This document shows positions 1 through 8,004 of a stretch of DNA of 42,024 nucleotides, one piece after another. Under the pieces are notes generated by a model. The model was given only the letters and a program-made list of their open reading frames with translations. It did no database searches and had not been told where the DNA came from. The stretch covers positions 1 to 42,024 of the forward strand of contig OMJM01000037.1 in assembly GCA_900299345.1 (NCBI GenBank), read 5' to 3'. Made by a program: the position numbers and the translations under genes. Each line of letters opens with the position of its first letter. Positions within the stretch are counted from its first letter, which is position 1. The DNA comes from a bacterium. GTDB taxonomy: Bacteria > Fibrobacterota > Fibrobacteria > UBA11236.

Positions 1-377
1 CCTCTCGCATGGCGCTCGCCGCGTTGACTCAACCAGCGGGCCACGCCCAGGAGGATGGCCATGTGACCGTCGTGACCGCAGGCGTGCATGACACCCGGAG
101 TTTGCGAGGCCCAGGCCAGACCGGATTCTTCACGCAACGGGAGCGCGTCCATGTCGGCGCGCAATGCCACGCAACCCGCCGAGGGATCCTTGCCCGGCCA
201 AAGCGCCACAATTCCTTGATGATTGGAAAAGGTTTGCGGTTCAAACCCCAAAGCTTTCAACTCCGCGATCAAGGCCTCGCGTGTGGAAAACTCCGTGCCG
301 CTCAACTCCGGCTTGCGATGCAGCGAATGCCGGAATTCACTGCAACCGGCGGCAAGCGTGATGAATTGGGAATCCAT
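1..377 (-). CDS. M20 family amidohydrolase/aminoacylase (N-terminal part, cut by window edge)
   Basis: Metal-dependent amidohydrolase of the M20D type (N-acyl-amino acid or hippurate hydrolase group), which removes acyl groups from amino acids or small peptides. Only the first 125 codons lie in the window; the rest is beyond base 1. The start is the ATG at 377-375. Visible family signatures are RADMDALP at about residues 73-80 and MHACGHDGHMA at about 97-107, where the Cys and His residues bind the metals. No signal peptide is seen, so it is probably cytoplasmic. It follows the M23 peptidase by only 18 nt, which suggests cotranscription and perhaps a shared role in handling cell-wall or peptide fragments (inference). 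The substrate cannot be read from this fragment. Confidence 0.85.
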   Translation of the reverse strand, partial: MDSQFITLAAGCSEFRHSLHRKPELSGTEFSTREALIAELKALGFEPQTFSNHQGIVALWPGKDPSAGCVALRADMDALPLREESGLAWASQTPGVMHACGHDGHMAILLGVARWLSQRGERHAR

Positions 378-395
378 GCGAGAAACCCCAAGCGA

Positions 396-1316
396 TCAAA
401 GCGCGGAAAGTGCGCCGTTCTGGTTTTCCGGAGGCAGAAGATAACGCAGCGGGTCGATGCGCTCCCCCCGGTACAACATTTCCATATGCAGATGCGGGCC
501 CGTCGTCGCTCCGCTTTGTCCGATATTTCCGATGATTTGCCCGCGCGCCACGGTTTCTCCTTCATGCACGCGCACCTGCTGCATATGCGCGAAAAATGTT
601 TCCACACGATCCGTGTGACGGATATGGACGTACCAGCCCCACAAGGGATCCTGACCCACGGAAGCGATCTGGCCGTTGCCGGGCGCATAGATGCGGGAGC
701 CGGGACGCAGGCTGAGATCCACTCCACTGTGAAAGCTGCGCCGTCCCGTGAATGGGTCCGCGCTTGGCCCGAAGGGACGCATGACCAGCGCGCCTGCTTC
801 CAACGGGAACGCCGTCGGGAAACATTCCGCCAGCTCGCGATTTTTGGCAAGGACGAACAAGGAGGAGTCGAAAAACAGAGAAGCATCCTGTACGCGTTTC
901 AAATCCCGTTCAATACTTTCCTTGGTCGGACTTGATGTGGTTTTTTCCGAATAAAAAAAAGCGAATCGAGAGGTGTGTGTTGCCGGTCGATTCACCGGAG
1001 ATTCCATTCCGGTGGCCATTAAAGCGCGAATGCGAGCCGCTTCCAGACTGTCGAGATCGCCTTTCAACCCGGCGGCATCGCGCTGGAGCGAGAGCGTTTT
1101 TTCGCGCAAAGCACGATTCTCACGCTCCAGCCGCAGCCGTTCCCGTTTCCGCCCCGGGTTTTCATGCAACGGACCCATGAGCACCAGCCAGAAGCCGATC
1201 AAGCACAAGGGAATGGACGTGAAGAACAATGCGATACCAACTTTGCGCGGCAGGGAAATCATGCGCGCATGCGAGGGATCGCGGGGGAAAAAATGGATGC
1301 GGATTCTGCGGTCCAT
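396..1316 (-). CDS. M23 family metallopeptidase (LytM-type, membrane-anchored)
   Basis: Probable zinc endopeptidase or regulator acting on peptidoglycan cross-links in the periplasm, 306 aa. The N-terminus is cytoplasmic and basic, followed by one membrane segment (about residues 25-48). A Lys/Arg/Glu-rich coiled coil follows (about 55-98). The C-terminal LytM domain (about 175-293) carries H196-x3-D200, H244 and the H275-x-H277 pair, the full zinc/catalytic set, so the enzyme looks active rather than a degenerate NlpD/EnvC-like regulator. A GGAGG ribosome site lies 9 nt before the ATG at 1316. It sits between a small coiled-coil gene and the M20 gene in a three-gene minus-strand group. A coiled coil plus LytM layout is typical of envelope-division and cell-shape hydrolases; the exact target is unknown. 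Confidence 0.9.
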   Translation of the reverse strand: MDRRIRIHFFPRDPSHARMISLPRKVGIALFFTSIPLCLIGFWLVLMGPLHENPGRKRERLRLERENRALREKTLSLQRDAAGLKGDLDSLEAARIRALMATGMESPVNRPATHTSRFAFFYSEKTTSSPTKESIERDLKRVQDASLFFDSSLFVLAKNRELAECFPTAFPLEAGALVMRPFGPSADPFTGRRSFHSGVDLSLRPGSRIYAPGNGQIASVGQDPLWGWYVHIRHTDRVETFFAHMQQVRVHEGETVARGQIIGNIGQSGATTGPHLHMEMLYRGERIDPLRYLLPPENQNGALSAL

Positions 1317-1340
1317 GGCTCGGCGCCTCCGGCCGCAGTT

Positions 1341-1655
1341 TCAGCGGGAAGCTTTTTCTTTTTTGATTTGAGCCAATTTGGCTTCCAGAGCCGTTATTTC
1401 CTGCTCGTGACGGGCAATTTCGGTTTGAAGTTCCGTCACTCCGGCGCGTCCCATAAATGCTCCGATGGAACCTTCGAGAAGGGCGGTGTGCGCTTCCTTA
1501 CCCAGTTCGGTATAGGCCCGAATGAGTTTCCGGCGTTCGGCCATGAGATCCAAGTGCAGCTTGCCGGTTCGGGCCGCCTCTTCAATCCGGGCAGCCGAAG
1601 TTTGGGCGCCGGATAAAACTCTGGATTTGAGGCGTTCAAGAAAGGTGTAATCCAT
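1341..1655 (-). CDS. Small coiled-coil protein of unknown function
   Basis: 104 aa with no signal peptide or membrane segment. The sequence is almost wholly helical and charged. The second half (about 70-100) shows heptad-like spacing of Leu/Ile/Ala with Glu/Lys, so a coiled coil is likely. A GAGG element lies 8 nt before the ATG at 1655. It is the first gene of the minus-strand group leading into the M23 peptidase (24 nt gap), so it may help that peptidase or be structural. I do not recognise a family. It is divergent from lepB across about 110 nt. Confidence 0.7.
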   Translation of the reverse strand: MDYTFLERLKSRVLSGAQTSAARIEEAARTGKLHLDLMAERRKLIRAYTELGKEAHTALLEGSIGAFMGRAGVTELQTEIARHEQEITALEAKLAQIKKEKASR

Positions 1656-1764
1656 GCGATTCCTCGGACTGTCACTCTGCCTGAAAAGGCTTTGCGGCGG
1701 TGGGATTCCGCTAATCTAATAAGATTGCTTTTATGTATCTTGACCACTTTCCAAGCGAAAAAAG
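1656..1764. promoter_or_regulatory. Divergent intergenic region, probable promoters for the M23 group and lepB
   Basis: About 109 nt separate two divergent genes, so promoters for both must lie here or in the flanking coding ends. The segment is A/T-richer than its surroundings, notably around 1715-1765. I could not pick a convincing -35/-10 pair on either strand, and the ribosome site before lepB is only a run of A residues with one G. Confidence 0.4.
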
Positions 1765-3060
1765 ATGAAATCCGAACAAAAACCCGACTCCAAGGGCTTT
1801 CGCGGCGCGTGGCGGACATTCACCCGGGAATTCGTCATTCCGATCGGGATGGCGTTGATTTTCATCCAGTTCGTGATCCAAGCGTTCAAGATTCCCTCCG
1901 CCTCCATGGAGGATTCCCTGCTCATCGGGGATTTTCTGCTGGGGCTCAAGTTTGTTTATGGATCGCCGGTTCCGTTTTCGCATCAACGACTTCCGGCTTT
2001 GCAGGAACCCAACCCCGGGGAAGTGTTCATCTTCCACTATCCCGGAGATCCGGAATACCCCGAAGGCAAGCCTGAACGCTACCACTTCGTGGCCAATCTC
2101 TTCCTGTTCGGCAACCTGTATTGGGACAAGACGCCGGGTCCCGGCGAGAACAGTCTTGTGTGGTATGCTCCCAAGGATTTCATCAAGCGTTGCGTGGCGA
2201 AAAGCGGTCAGACCTTGCAGGTTTCCCACCAACACGTGTTTGTGGACGGAAAGGAGTTCACCCTCCCACCCAAAGGCAAATACCGTGAGGATCGGGGTTA
2301 TGATCCCATTCGCGACAGCCTAAGCATTCGTCTCCCCATGCCGGGGGAGACATTGGATCTGGATACGATGAGCCTGACGCGGGCTGCGTGGATTCGCTCT
2401 TTGGCGATTCAGGAGAATCCGGGTAGCAAGGTCGAAATGCGTCTGGATCTCTGGCGAGATTCCGTCATGGCCAACGATTACATCCTGCCCTACGTGAACG
2501 GAGACGCCAGCAATCCCAATCATCAAGCTGCTCTCTATTATCTGGGCATGCCCTTGAGTCATCGCAGCTCGGGCGCGTTGGATTACTGGCACGCCGAGAA
2601 CGTGCCCTTCTGCCATATCCAGGAGCTCGCCCGCACGGGGTTCCTGCGTGTGGCGGATATCATCCCCCCCCAGTTCCGCAAGACCGGCGGACGCAGGGAG
2701 GAACAGAATGAATACTACATGGGCAATTATCTGGAGTTGCTGGCGCAGAACATCCGCGCGCAAGGTGAGGAAGCCCATCAGAATTACCGGATCAAGGCTT
2801 CCTTGGTTATCGATGGAAACGTTTCGACCAAGTACACCGTGCGGAGGACCTGCTACTTCATGATGGGCGATAATCGGGACAACTCCTCGGACAGCCGCTA
2901 CTGGGGGCTGCTCTCGCGTGACAATGTCAAGGCACGAGCCTTCATCATCTATTTCTCATTCCAGAACGACGACAACTCATTCAGCTTCACCAACCCCCTG
3001 AGCTGGCTCACCATTCCCGCCAAAACCCGGTGGACGCGCCTCGGCAAACTCATCGACTAG
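1765..3060 (+). CDS. lepB: Signal peptidase I, long form with a large internal insertion
   Basis: Membrane-bound serine protease (family S26) that cleaves signal peptides from exported proteins. The membrane anchor is at about residues 23-41. Box B SASMEDSLLIGD follows directly, with nucleophile Ser47. The general-base Lys141 is in FIKRCV, and box E MGDNRDNSSDSR is at 367-378. At 431 aa it is much longer than typical enzymes. The extra length is mainly a block between about residues 175 and 355, between the catalytic Lys region and box E. Similar long forms are known in the Bacteroidota/Fibrobacterota group. All catalytic parts are present, so it should be active. The next gene, a lipoprotein, starts 38 nt downstream after a G/C hairpin. 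Confidence 0.95.
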   Translation: MKSEQKPDSKGFRGAWRTFTREFVIPIGMALIFIQFVIQAFKIPSASMEDSLLIGDFLLGLKFVYGSPVPFSHQRLPALQEPNPGEVFIFHYPGDPEYPEGKPERYHFVANLFLFGNLYWDKTPGPGENSLVWYAPKDFIKRCVAKSGQTLQVSHQHVFVDGKEFTLPPKGKYREDRGYDPIRDSLSIRLPMPGETLDLDTMSLTRAAWIRSLAIQENPGSKVEMRLDLWRDSVMANDYILPYVNGDASNPNHQAALYYLGMPLSHRSSGALDYWHAENVPFCHIQELARTGFLRVADIIPPQFRKTGGRREEQNEYYMGNYLELLAQNIRAQGEEAHQNYRIKASLVIDGNVSTKYTVRRTCYFMMGDNRDNSSDSRYWGLLSRDNVKARAFIIYFSFQNDDNSFSFTNPLSWLTIPAKTRWTRLGKLID

Positions 3061-3084
3061 CCCCCCTCTCCCACCTAAGGGGGG
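3061..3084 (+). repeat. C-run/G-run hairpin between lepB and the lipoprotein gene
   Basis: CCCCCCT at 3061-3067 pairs perfectly with AGGGGGG at 3078-3084, directly after the lepB stop codon. A second G-run (AAGGGGG, 3086-3092) follows and probably serves as the Shine-Dalgarno for the ATG at 3099. The stem could partly terminate lepB messages or modulate translation of the lipoprotein by pairing with the alternative G-run. There is no T-tract, so it is not a classic terminator. Confidence 0.55.
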
Positions 3085-3098
3085 CAAGGGGGCTGGCA

Positions 3099-4541
3099 AT
3101 GCTCCGCTTGTGCGGTGCATGTTTCGCCGCGACTTTTTTTCTGCGTTGCGCCCATGTTGAACCCCCTCCCGGAGGGCCGGTGGATGCGATTCCTCCCAAG
3201 GCCGTCGCGGTATATCCGCAACCGGGAGCGCTCAAAGTTCCTCGGGATGCCGTCCCGGCCGTGCAGTTCTCGGAATGGATCGATCGCAGCACGGGACGTG
3301 GGCAGGTCATCATCTCTCCTCCCTTGCCGGGCAAGATCAAGACCGAAGTGGATGGCGATCGTTTGCTCATCCATCTCCCGCGCAAATCGGGTGGGCTCCG
3401 GCCCAATACTCCTTACCGGGTGACTGTCCGGGCATCGCTCAAGGATCTCCACGGTGTCTCCATGGGAAACCCCGTTTCCTTTACGTTCACCACCGGAGAA
3501 TCTTTTGATTCCGGAAGGGTAACGGGTCGCGTCTTTGTTCCTGATGCAAAAGCACCGGCGCTTGCGGCGCTTTACCGGATGGGTCAGCGCGACGCGGGTT
3601 CCGTGCTGCCGCGCATGCTACTGGAACAGGAAGTCTTTCGCCCTGATTCCCTGCCGAATCCCTGGAGCGAACTTCCCGCATTCGTGTCGCAGGCGGATTC
3701 CACCGGGGCCTTTGCGTTCGATTCCATCACCCAGGGCGATTATGCATTGCTGGCTTTTCAGGACATCAACGGAAATCTTCTACCCGATTTCGGCTTTGAG
3801 CCTGTTGGAATCGGTCCCGGTGACCTGCAACTTTCTCCTCGTGCCGCGAACCAGTCCCTGGCGTTGTCGCTTCTGGATACCACTGGTGTGCATGCCGGGC
3901 AAGCCGATACCAATTGGACTTTGGTCTTTGTCGATCCGTCGGATGCCTCGGGAAAATTTCGCAAACGGCAAAATGATTTGCTTCCGGGGTCGGAATATCG
4001 CCTTCGCAGCAGCCTGTCCCTGAACGCGGAACGCTGGAGCCTTTTGCAGGAGCATCTGGAAGCCAGAAAGGACACCGTGCCTGTCGGATTGGAAATCAAA
4101 GCGCTGGATTCCACGGACTTTTCCCTGCATCTTGCGAACCCACTGCACATGGGACAAAGCCTGCGTTTGCGGCTTAAGACGGGGGACACGACCTTTCGCG
4201 TGCTGGCTTCTGTCAAGGCTCTGGACTCGTTGCATCTCGGCGGCCTGAAGTTCCAAGTTCCGGATGTCTGGCAACGCTGGATGTTCGTTCTGCAAACAGT
4301 GCCGCCCTCCGGTGAACAGGTTCTAAAGCCGATCGGGAATGCGGTGGCCGTGGATGCGTTGGCGTCGGGGACCTATCGGCTTTCCGCTTTCCTCGATCGC
4401 AACGAAGATGGGACTTGGAATCCGGGAACGCTACGTCCCTGGGTCCCGCAGGAGCCATGGTCCGTGGCGCTCGACTCCATCGAGGTATTGCCGGGAACCG
4501 CCGTGGACCTGACGTCCCGGCTTTCGGACAAGAAGCCGTAA
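3099..4541 (+). CDS. Lipoprotein with N-terminal Ig-like (Big_5) domain
   Basis: Exported 480-aa protein. I chose the ATG at 3099 because it is preceded by a G-rich ribosome site and opens a short hydrophobic signal ending in FFLRC. An in-frame ATG at 3030 would lie inside lepB. Cys17 followed by a GGP motif and then IPPK resembles the start of Bacteroidota-type lipoproteins with a bacterial Ig-like domain (about residues 30-130: sheet-rich, ending in FTFTTG). The rest (about 130-480) looks like further beta-sandwich repeats, including Asp-rich turns such as DINGNLLPDFG and DRNEDGTWNPG near 220 and 440. It is probably anchored in the outer membrane. The lipobox is odd, with Arg just before the Cys. 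The specific role is unknown. Confidence 0.8.
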   Translation: MLRLCGACFAATFFLRCAHVEPPPGGPVDAIPPKAVAVYPQPGALKVPRDAVPAVQFSEWIDRSTGRGQVIISPPLPGKIKTEVDGDRLLIHLPRKSGGLRPNTPYRVTVRASLKDLHGVSMGNPVSFTFTTGESFDSGRVTGRVFVPDAKAPALAALYRMGQRDAGSVLPRMLLEQEVFRPDSLPNPWSELPAFVSQADSTGAFAFDSITQGDYALLAFQDINGNLLPDFGFEPVGIGPGDLQLSPRAANQSLALSLLDTTGVHAGQADTNWTLVFVDPSDASGKFRKRQNDLLPGSEYRLRSSLSLNAERWSLLQEHLEARKDTVPVGLEIKALDSTDFSLHLANPLHMGQSLRLRLKTGDTTFRVLASVKALDSLHLGGLKFQVPDVWQRWMFVLQTVPPSGEQVLKPIGNAVAVDALASGTYRLSAFLDRNEDGTWNPGTLRPWVPQEPWSVALDSIEVLPGTAVDLTSRLSDKKP

Positions 4542-4574
4542 ACAAAAAAACCGAAGTATTAACTTTACCGCGTC

Positions 4575-5084
4575 ATGAGCGGCGCATTTGTTCCCATTGC
4601 CTCGAGCCTTGAAAAGGCCACGCTGGAACGTCTCGAGAAATATCTCGCGCGCCATGGCATTGAGTGCCGCGTGCATCACGCCGCCGAACATACGGAGCGT
4701 TTTTCGCTTTCAGTCGCGGAGGCGGATGTCATCAAAGCGCAGCGTGTGCTCGAGGAGATCGCGTTGCTGGGAGGAGACACACTGTCCGCCGAGGAAGTGG
4801 TCGAACTCCGCTGCGATGAAAATGAGCGCACCGAGATCTCTGCCTGGTTGCAACTCCTCCTTGACGAACAGGACGAGGAAGGATCGCCCATTTTCTATTA
4901 CCGTCCATATTACGAATCCATGCTCGACACGCTGCACGCCGAAGGCAAGGTTGAAGCGCCGCTGTTCCTGTTGCGCGGCTTGCGTCCCTTCCTTCCCGCC
5001 TCTCACAAGCGTGTGGTGATGAGCGTCGCCCTGCGGGAGTTCTTCGATCTCGTCGAAGCCGTTTCGGCGGATGAAGACGCGTAG
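4575..5084 (+). CDS. Hypothetical protein with DUF2007-like N-terminal domain
   Basis: 169 aa, no signal peptide, acidic, presumably cytoplasmic. The first 65 residues have the look of the DUF2007/putative signal-transducing fold: an early FVPIAS strand, then a helix with a 'which residue replaces the 2-aa gap' pattern, an HGIECRV strand, and a final helix with VLEE. Similarity is judged by eye only. The remainder (about 75-169) is helical and matches nothing I recognise. It lies 33 nt after the lipoprotein gene and 26 nt before the exonuclease gene, so it probably belongs to the same transcript. Confidence 0.65.
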   Translation: MSGAFVPIASSLEKATLERLEKYLARHGIECRVHHAAEHTERFSLSVAEADVIKAQRVLEEIALLGGDTLSAEEVVELRCDENERTEISAWLQLLLDEQDEEGSPIFYYRPYYESMLDTLHAEGKVEAPLFLLRGLRPFLPASHKRVVMSVALREFFDLVEAVSADEDA

Positions 5085-5110
5085 GGAGCCTTCTGTCCTC
5101 GAACAAGCCG

Positions 5111-5701
5111 TTGGAAACATTTGTCGCCGTGGACGTCGAAACCACGGGCCTTGATTTTGAAACCGAGCGCCTGATCGAACTGGCGGCGGTCCGTTTTGAA
5201 AACGGAAGCGTTGTCGCGGAATTTCAGGCTCTGCTCCCGCCCGGCAAAACACTGACGGCCATTGCGCGGCTGCTCACCGGATTGAACGAGACGGAATTGA
5301 ACGCGGCGCCGCCGGTGGCCGACACGCTCAAGGCCTTTCTGGCGTTTGCCGGAACGCTTCCGCTGGTGGCCCACAATGCCGGTTTTGACGGCACGTTTCT
5401 CCGTCTTGCGCTGGAGCGTGAAGAGTTGCCCCCGTTGCCGGGCCCATGGCTCGATTCCCTGTTGCTGGCGCGCGCCGCCTGGCCGGAATGGGAAAACCAT
5501 CGGCTGGATTTTTTGGCGGGACGGTTGAGCATACCGCGCGATGCCGAACACCGGGCCCTTCCGGACGCGCGTCGGGCCGGGGAAGTTTTCATTGCGGCAC
5601 AACGCAGTTTGCGGGATTCGGCTTCACCGGCGACGTGGCAAATGTTCGCAAAACTGGCGGCGACATCTGCGGGATGGAAGTTGGTTTTTTCCGGTGAATA
5701 A
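5111..5701 (+). CDS. DEDDh-family 3'-5' exonuclease (DnaQ/DinG N-domain type)
   Basis: Predicted 3'-5' DNA (or RNA) exonuclease of 196 aa. The active-site set is complete: D8 and E10 in VDVETTG, D93 in HNAGFDGTFL, and H147/D152 in EHRALPDA. The start appears to be the TTG at 5111, since no in-frame ATG lies nearby and the homologous domain begins at once. The fold is closest to the exonuclease domain found at the N-terminus of Gram-positive DinG proteins and in PolIII epsilon. Its last codons overlap the GTG start of the following degenerate helicase gene, so the two are translationally coupled and together resemble a split DinG. It is probably involved in DNA repair or replication-fork processing. 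Confidence 0.88.
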   Translation: METFVAVDVETTGLDFETERLIELAAVRFENGSVVAEFQALLPPGKTLTAIARLLTGLNETELNAAPPVADTLKAFLAFAGTLPLVAHNAGFDGTFLRLALEREELPPLPGPWLDSLLLARAAWPEWENHRLDFLAGRLSIPRDAEHRALPDARRAGEVFIAAQRSLRDSASPATWQMFAKLAATSAGWKLVFSGE

Positions 5702-7436
5702 GACCTGGTCCATCCGGGAAATCTCCCCGAAAGAAAATGAACATGACATCGCCTTGAACGAGGCGGTGCAGGCTGCATCCGATGGGTCGCGAGTTTTGCT
5801 GTGTGTACCGGATACCGGGACACAAGCCGCACTTCGGTTGTTGTGGGATCATTCCAGGCTCCGGTTGGAAGTACTGCCTGAACCACAGGGTTTTCTGTGC
5901 CGGAAACGTCTGGAAGAAGTGGTTGCTCGTTGCGAAGGCTTGCCGTTGGAAGAACGCGAGGCGGCGATTCCGTTGGTGGCATGGGCCGCTCAAACCGCTT
6001 CCAGTCGCATTGCGGAGTGCCGCGGGTTTTACCCGGAGCGTCATCGTGTTCTCTGGTCGCGGGTTTGCTGCGATACCTATGCCGACGATCCCGGAGCCTT
6101 GTCGGCGCGCAATGAAGCTGAAAAAGCCGATGTCGTTCTGACGACGCAATCCGCATTGTTTGCGCATTTGCGACTCGACGGCGCGCTGCTGCCGGCCTGC
6201 GACACGGTGATCTTCGTCTCGGCGCATACGTTGGTCGACGCGGCGCGCAAGGCATTCGGGCGCGAGGTCATGTTTTTCGGTCTGCGCAACATCCTGCAAC
6301 TATCAAGGCGCGCAAAAGAAGAGCCCTGGGTGGAGCTTGAAAAAATGCTCCAGCGGTTTTTTCAGAAGGCCGGCAAGCAGGCGGTCAAACTCCGGCAGCA
6401 AAACGAGAGTCGGATTCGTTATTCACAACCCTTGTCGTTGGCGTTCGGAGCGGATCCTGCACCGTTGATCGCCGCACTGAAGGAATGCGAAGATCTGGCA
6501 GTCGGGTCTGATTTGCGGCGCGTGGCGGATCGGTTGCGAGTGTTTCGGATGGATTTCGAAAATCTCTGTGAAGCCCGCGACGCCGGACAGGTGTATTGGT
6601 TGGAGGAATTCACCAATCCACATAAAGCCGCGCTGCGTTCGATGCCCTTGGATCTCTCGGAAAGTTTCGGATCGAATCTGCAAGCCTTGTTCGAAGGCGG
6701 GTTGTTTCTTTCTCCTGCCGTGGCGTTGCCGAACGGGGGAGGCAAATTCTTTCTGAGTTTTCTGGGAATGGATACATCGATTTCATTGCACAGAACACCG
6801 GATGCCCATCCGTCTCGTTTCCTGCTTGCGCCTTTTGTTCCTGCGGGAGCGACGACGGAATCCGCCCAGGCCTTTTCCCGGTTTTTGTTCGAGGCGGCCG
6901 CGCCATTTTTGGAGCATGGGCTCGTTGTCCTCTTTCCCCACCTTGGAGCGCTGCGATCCGTATATCGGGAGCTTGGAACGTTGTTGCCTCCACACGTCCC
7001 GCTGTGGGCGCAACACGTGGATGGCAACCGCGAAACATTGACCAAGCTATTTGCTTCGGCACGGGGCGGATTTATTCTAGCCACGGAGGGCATGGAGGGA
7101 TTGCGTGATTGCGAAGGGAAACCACCGGCGTTGGTGATTGCCACGCGCATGCCGTTACCCTCCCCGCGCGAACCGCTGTGGGAGGCATTGGGCGAGCAGG
7201 TGCGTGCCCATGGAGGCAATCTTCGTTTCGCGTTGTCGCATCCCGCTGCTGTCCTGAAGCTGAAGCGGGAATTGGCGCCTTTTCGAAAAGACGGTTTGAA
7301 AACCATATGGCTGTTGGATGCGCGTGCTTCGTCGGAAGGTTTGGGAGCCTATGCAGCCAAGGCGTTGGATTGCGAAGCCGTGGTCGCGCCGGATTTGAAC
7401 GCATTGCAGGTGTTGACGCGGGAAACGTTCGGTTAG
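5694..7436 (+). CDS. DinG-like helicase homologue lacking nucleotide-binding motifs
   Basis: 580 aa from the GTG at 5694, which overlaps the exonuclease stop by 8 nt. The layout follows DinG/XPD superfamily 2 helicases. Where Walker A should be (about residues 34-45) there is LLCVPDTGTQ, without the GKT. The DEAH box position reads FVSAH (174-178). The C-terminal Q-x-x-G-R-x-x-R motif VI is replaced by a stretch with no GR pair. Yet the ADVVLTTQSALFAHL segment (about 145-159) and the LATEGMEGLRD plus MPLPSPREPL segments (about 460-490) clearly match DinG. Cysteines at 69, 80, 109 and 125/126 could still hold the FeS cluster. It is long, open and coupled, so it looks maintained, probably as a non-catalytic DNA-binding partner of the exonuclease (inference). 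Confidence 0.75.
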   Translation: MNKTWSIREISPKENEHDIALNEAVQAASDGSRVLLCVPDTGTQAALRLLWDHSRLRLEVLPEPQGFLCRKRLEEVVARCEGLPLEEREAAIPLVAWAAQTASSRIAECRGFYPERHRVLWSRVCCDTYADDPGALSARNEAEKADVVLTTQSALFAHLRLDGALLPACDTVIFVSAHTLVDAARKAFGREVMFFGLRNILQLSRRAKEEPWVELEKMLQRFFQKAGKQAVKLRQQNESRIRYSQPLSLAFGADPAPLIAALKECEDLAVGSDLRRVADRLRVFRMDFENLCEARDAGQVYWLEEFTNPHKAALRSMPLDLSESFGSNLQALFEGGLFLSPAVALPNGGGKFFLSFLGMDTSISLHRTPDAHPSRFLLAPFVPAGATTESAQAFSRFLFEAAAPFLEHGLVVLFPHLGALRSVYRELGTLLPPHVPLWAQHVDGNRETLTKLFASARGGFILATEGMEGLRDCEGKPPALVIATRMPLPSPREPLWEALGEQVRAHGGNLRFALSHPAAVLKLKRELAPFRKDGLKTIWLLDARASSEGLGAYAAKALDCEAVVAPDLNALQVLTRETFG

Positions 7437-7462
7437 GGCCGGGTTCGACTATCTTCTCCCTC

Positions 7463-7942
7463 ATGCTGCTGCGTTTTATCCTCGGGTTGTCTGTATCGCT
7501 GTTGGCCGGGTGCTACAGTTTTTCGGGAACGACGTTGCCATCCCATCTGCGCAAACTCGTGATTCATTCCGTGGAAAACCAGACCTTGGAGCCTTCGCTG
7601 GCGGATCAGATCACGCGTGGTTTGCAAGATGGATTCCGCAGTCGAAGCAATCTTCAGCAGGTGAATGAAAACGGGGACGCGGAACTTTACGGCGCGTTGA
7701 CGCAATACTCGCAGTCACCGCAAAGCACTTCGGGGGACAAGGTGGCCACGTTCCGGGTGGACATGCTGATGCGCGTGGTGTTCGTGGATCGTGTCAAGGG
7801 CGATACTTTGTACCGCGACGACCGCGTGCCGGGTTACGGGTTTTATTCCCCGGATAATGGCGAAACCGAGGCCACGGGCCGCCAGCGTGCGGTGGACAAT
7901 CTGGTCAAGGTCGTGCTGGACAACACCGTCTTGGCGTGGTGA
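7463..7942 (+). CDS. lptE: LptE-family outer-membrane lipoprotein (LPS assembly)
   Basis: 159-aa lipoprotein that plugs the LptD barrel and helps insert lipopolysaccharide into the outer membrane. The ATG at 7463 opens a signal peptide with lipobox LLAGC (Cys17). Family features follow: YSFSGTTLPSH right after the Cys, then VENQTLEPSLADQIT, a beta strand ADLYG-like segment, and the ERVxGYGFYSP-like motif (DRVPGYGFYSP at about 123-133). The C-terminal helix (RAVDNLVKVVLDNTV) also fits. Its stop codon lies at the edge of a perfect palindrome. It is 26 nt after the DinG-like gene. Its presence implies LPS or a similar outer-membrane glycolipid. Confidence 0.82.
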   Translation: MLLRFILGLSVSLLAGCYSFSGTTLPSHLRKLVIHSVENQTLEPSLADQITRGLQDGFRSRSNLQQVNENGDAELYGALTQYSQSPQSTSGDKVATFRVDMLMRVVFVDRVKGDTLYRDDRVPGYGFYSPDNGETEATGRQRAVDNLVKVVLDNTVLAW

Positions 7943-7985
7943 CGTTGCCACAGGGGCGGGATTGTCCCGCCCCTGTGGCAACGTC
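7941..7985. repeat. Perfect 21-bp palindrome (REP-like), overlapping the lptE stop
   Basis: 7941-7961 and 7965-7985 are exact reverse complements with a 3-nt TTG loop. The core GGGGCGGG / CCCGCCCC is shared with the palindrome at 10308-10350. The TGA stop of lptE overlaps the left arm. GGG and five T residues follow on the plus strand, so it may also act as a transcription terminator or 3' mRNA stabiliser before dapF, whose ATG is 20 nt downstream. Confidence 0.85.
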
Positions 7986-8004
7986 GGGTTTTTATTTTGA
8001 TCCC

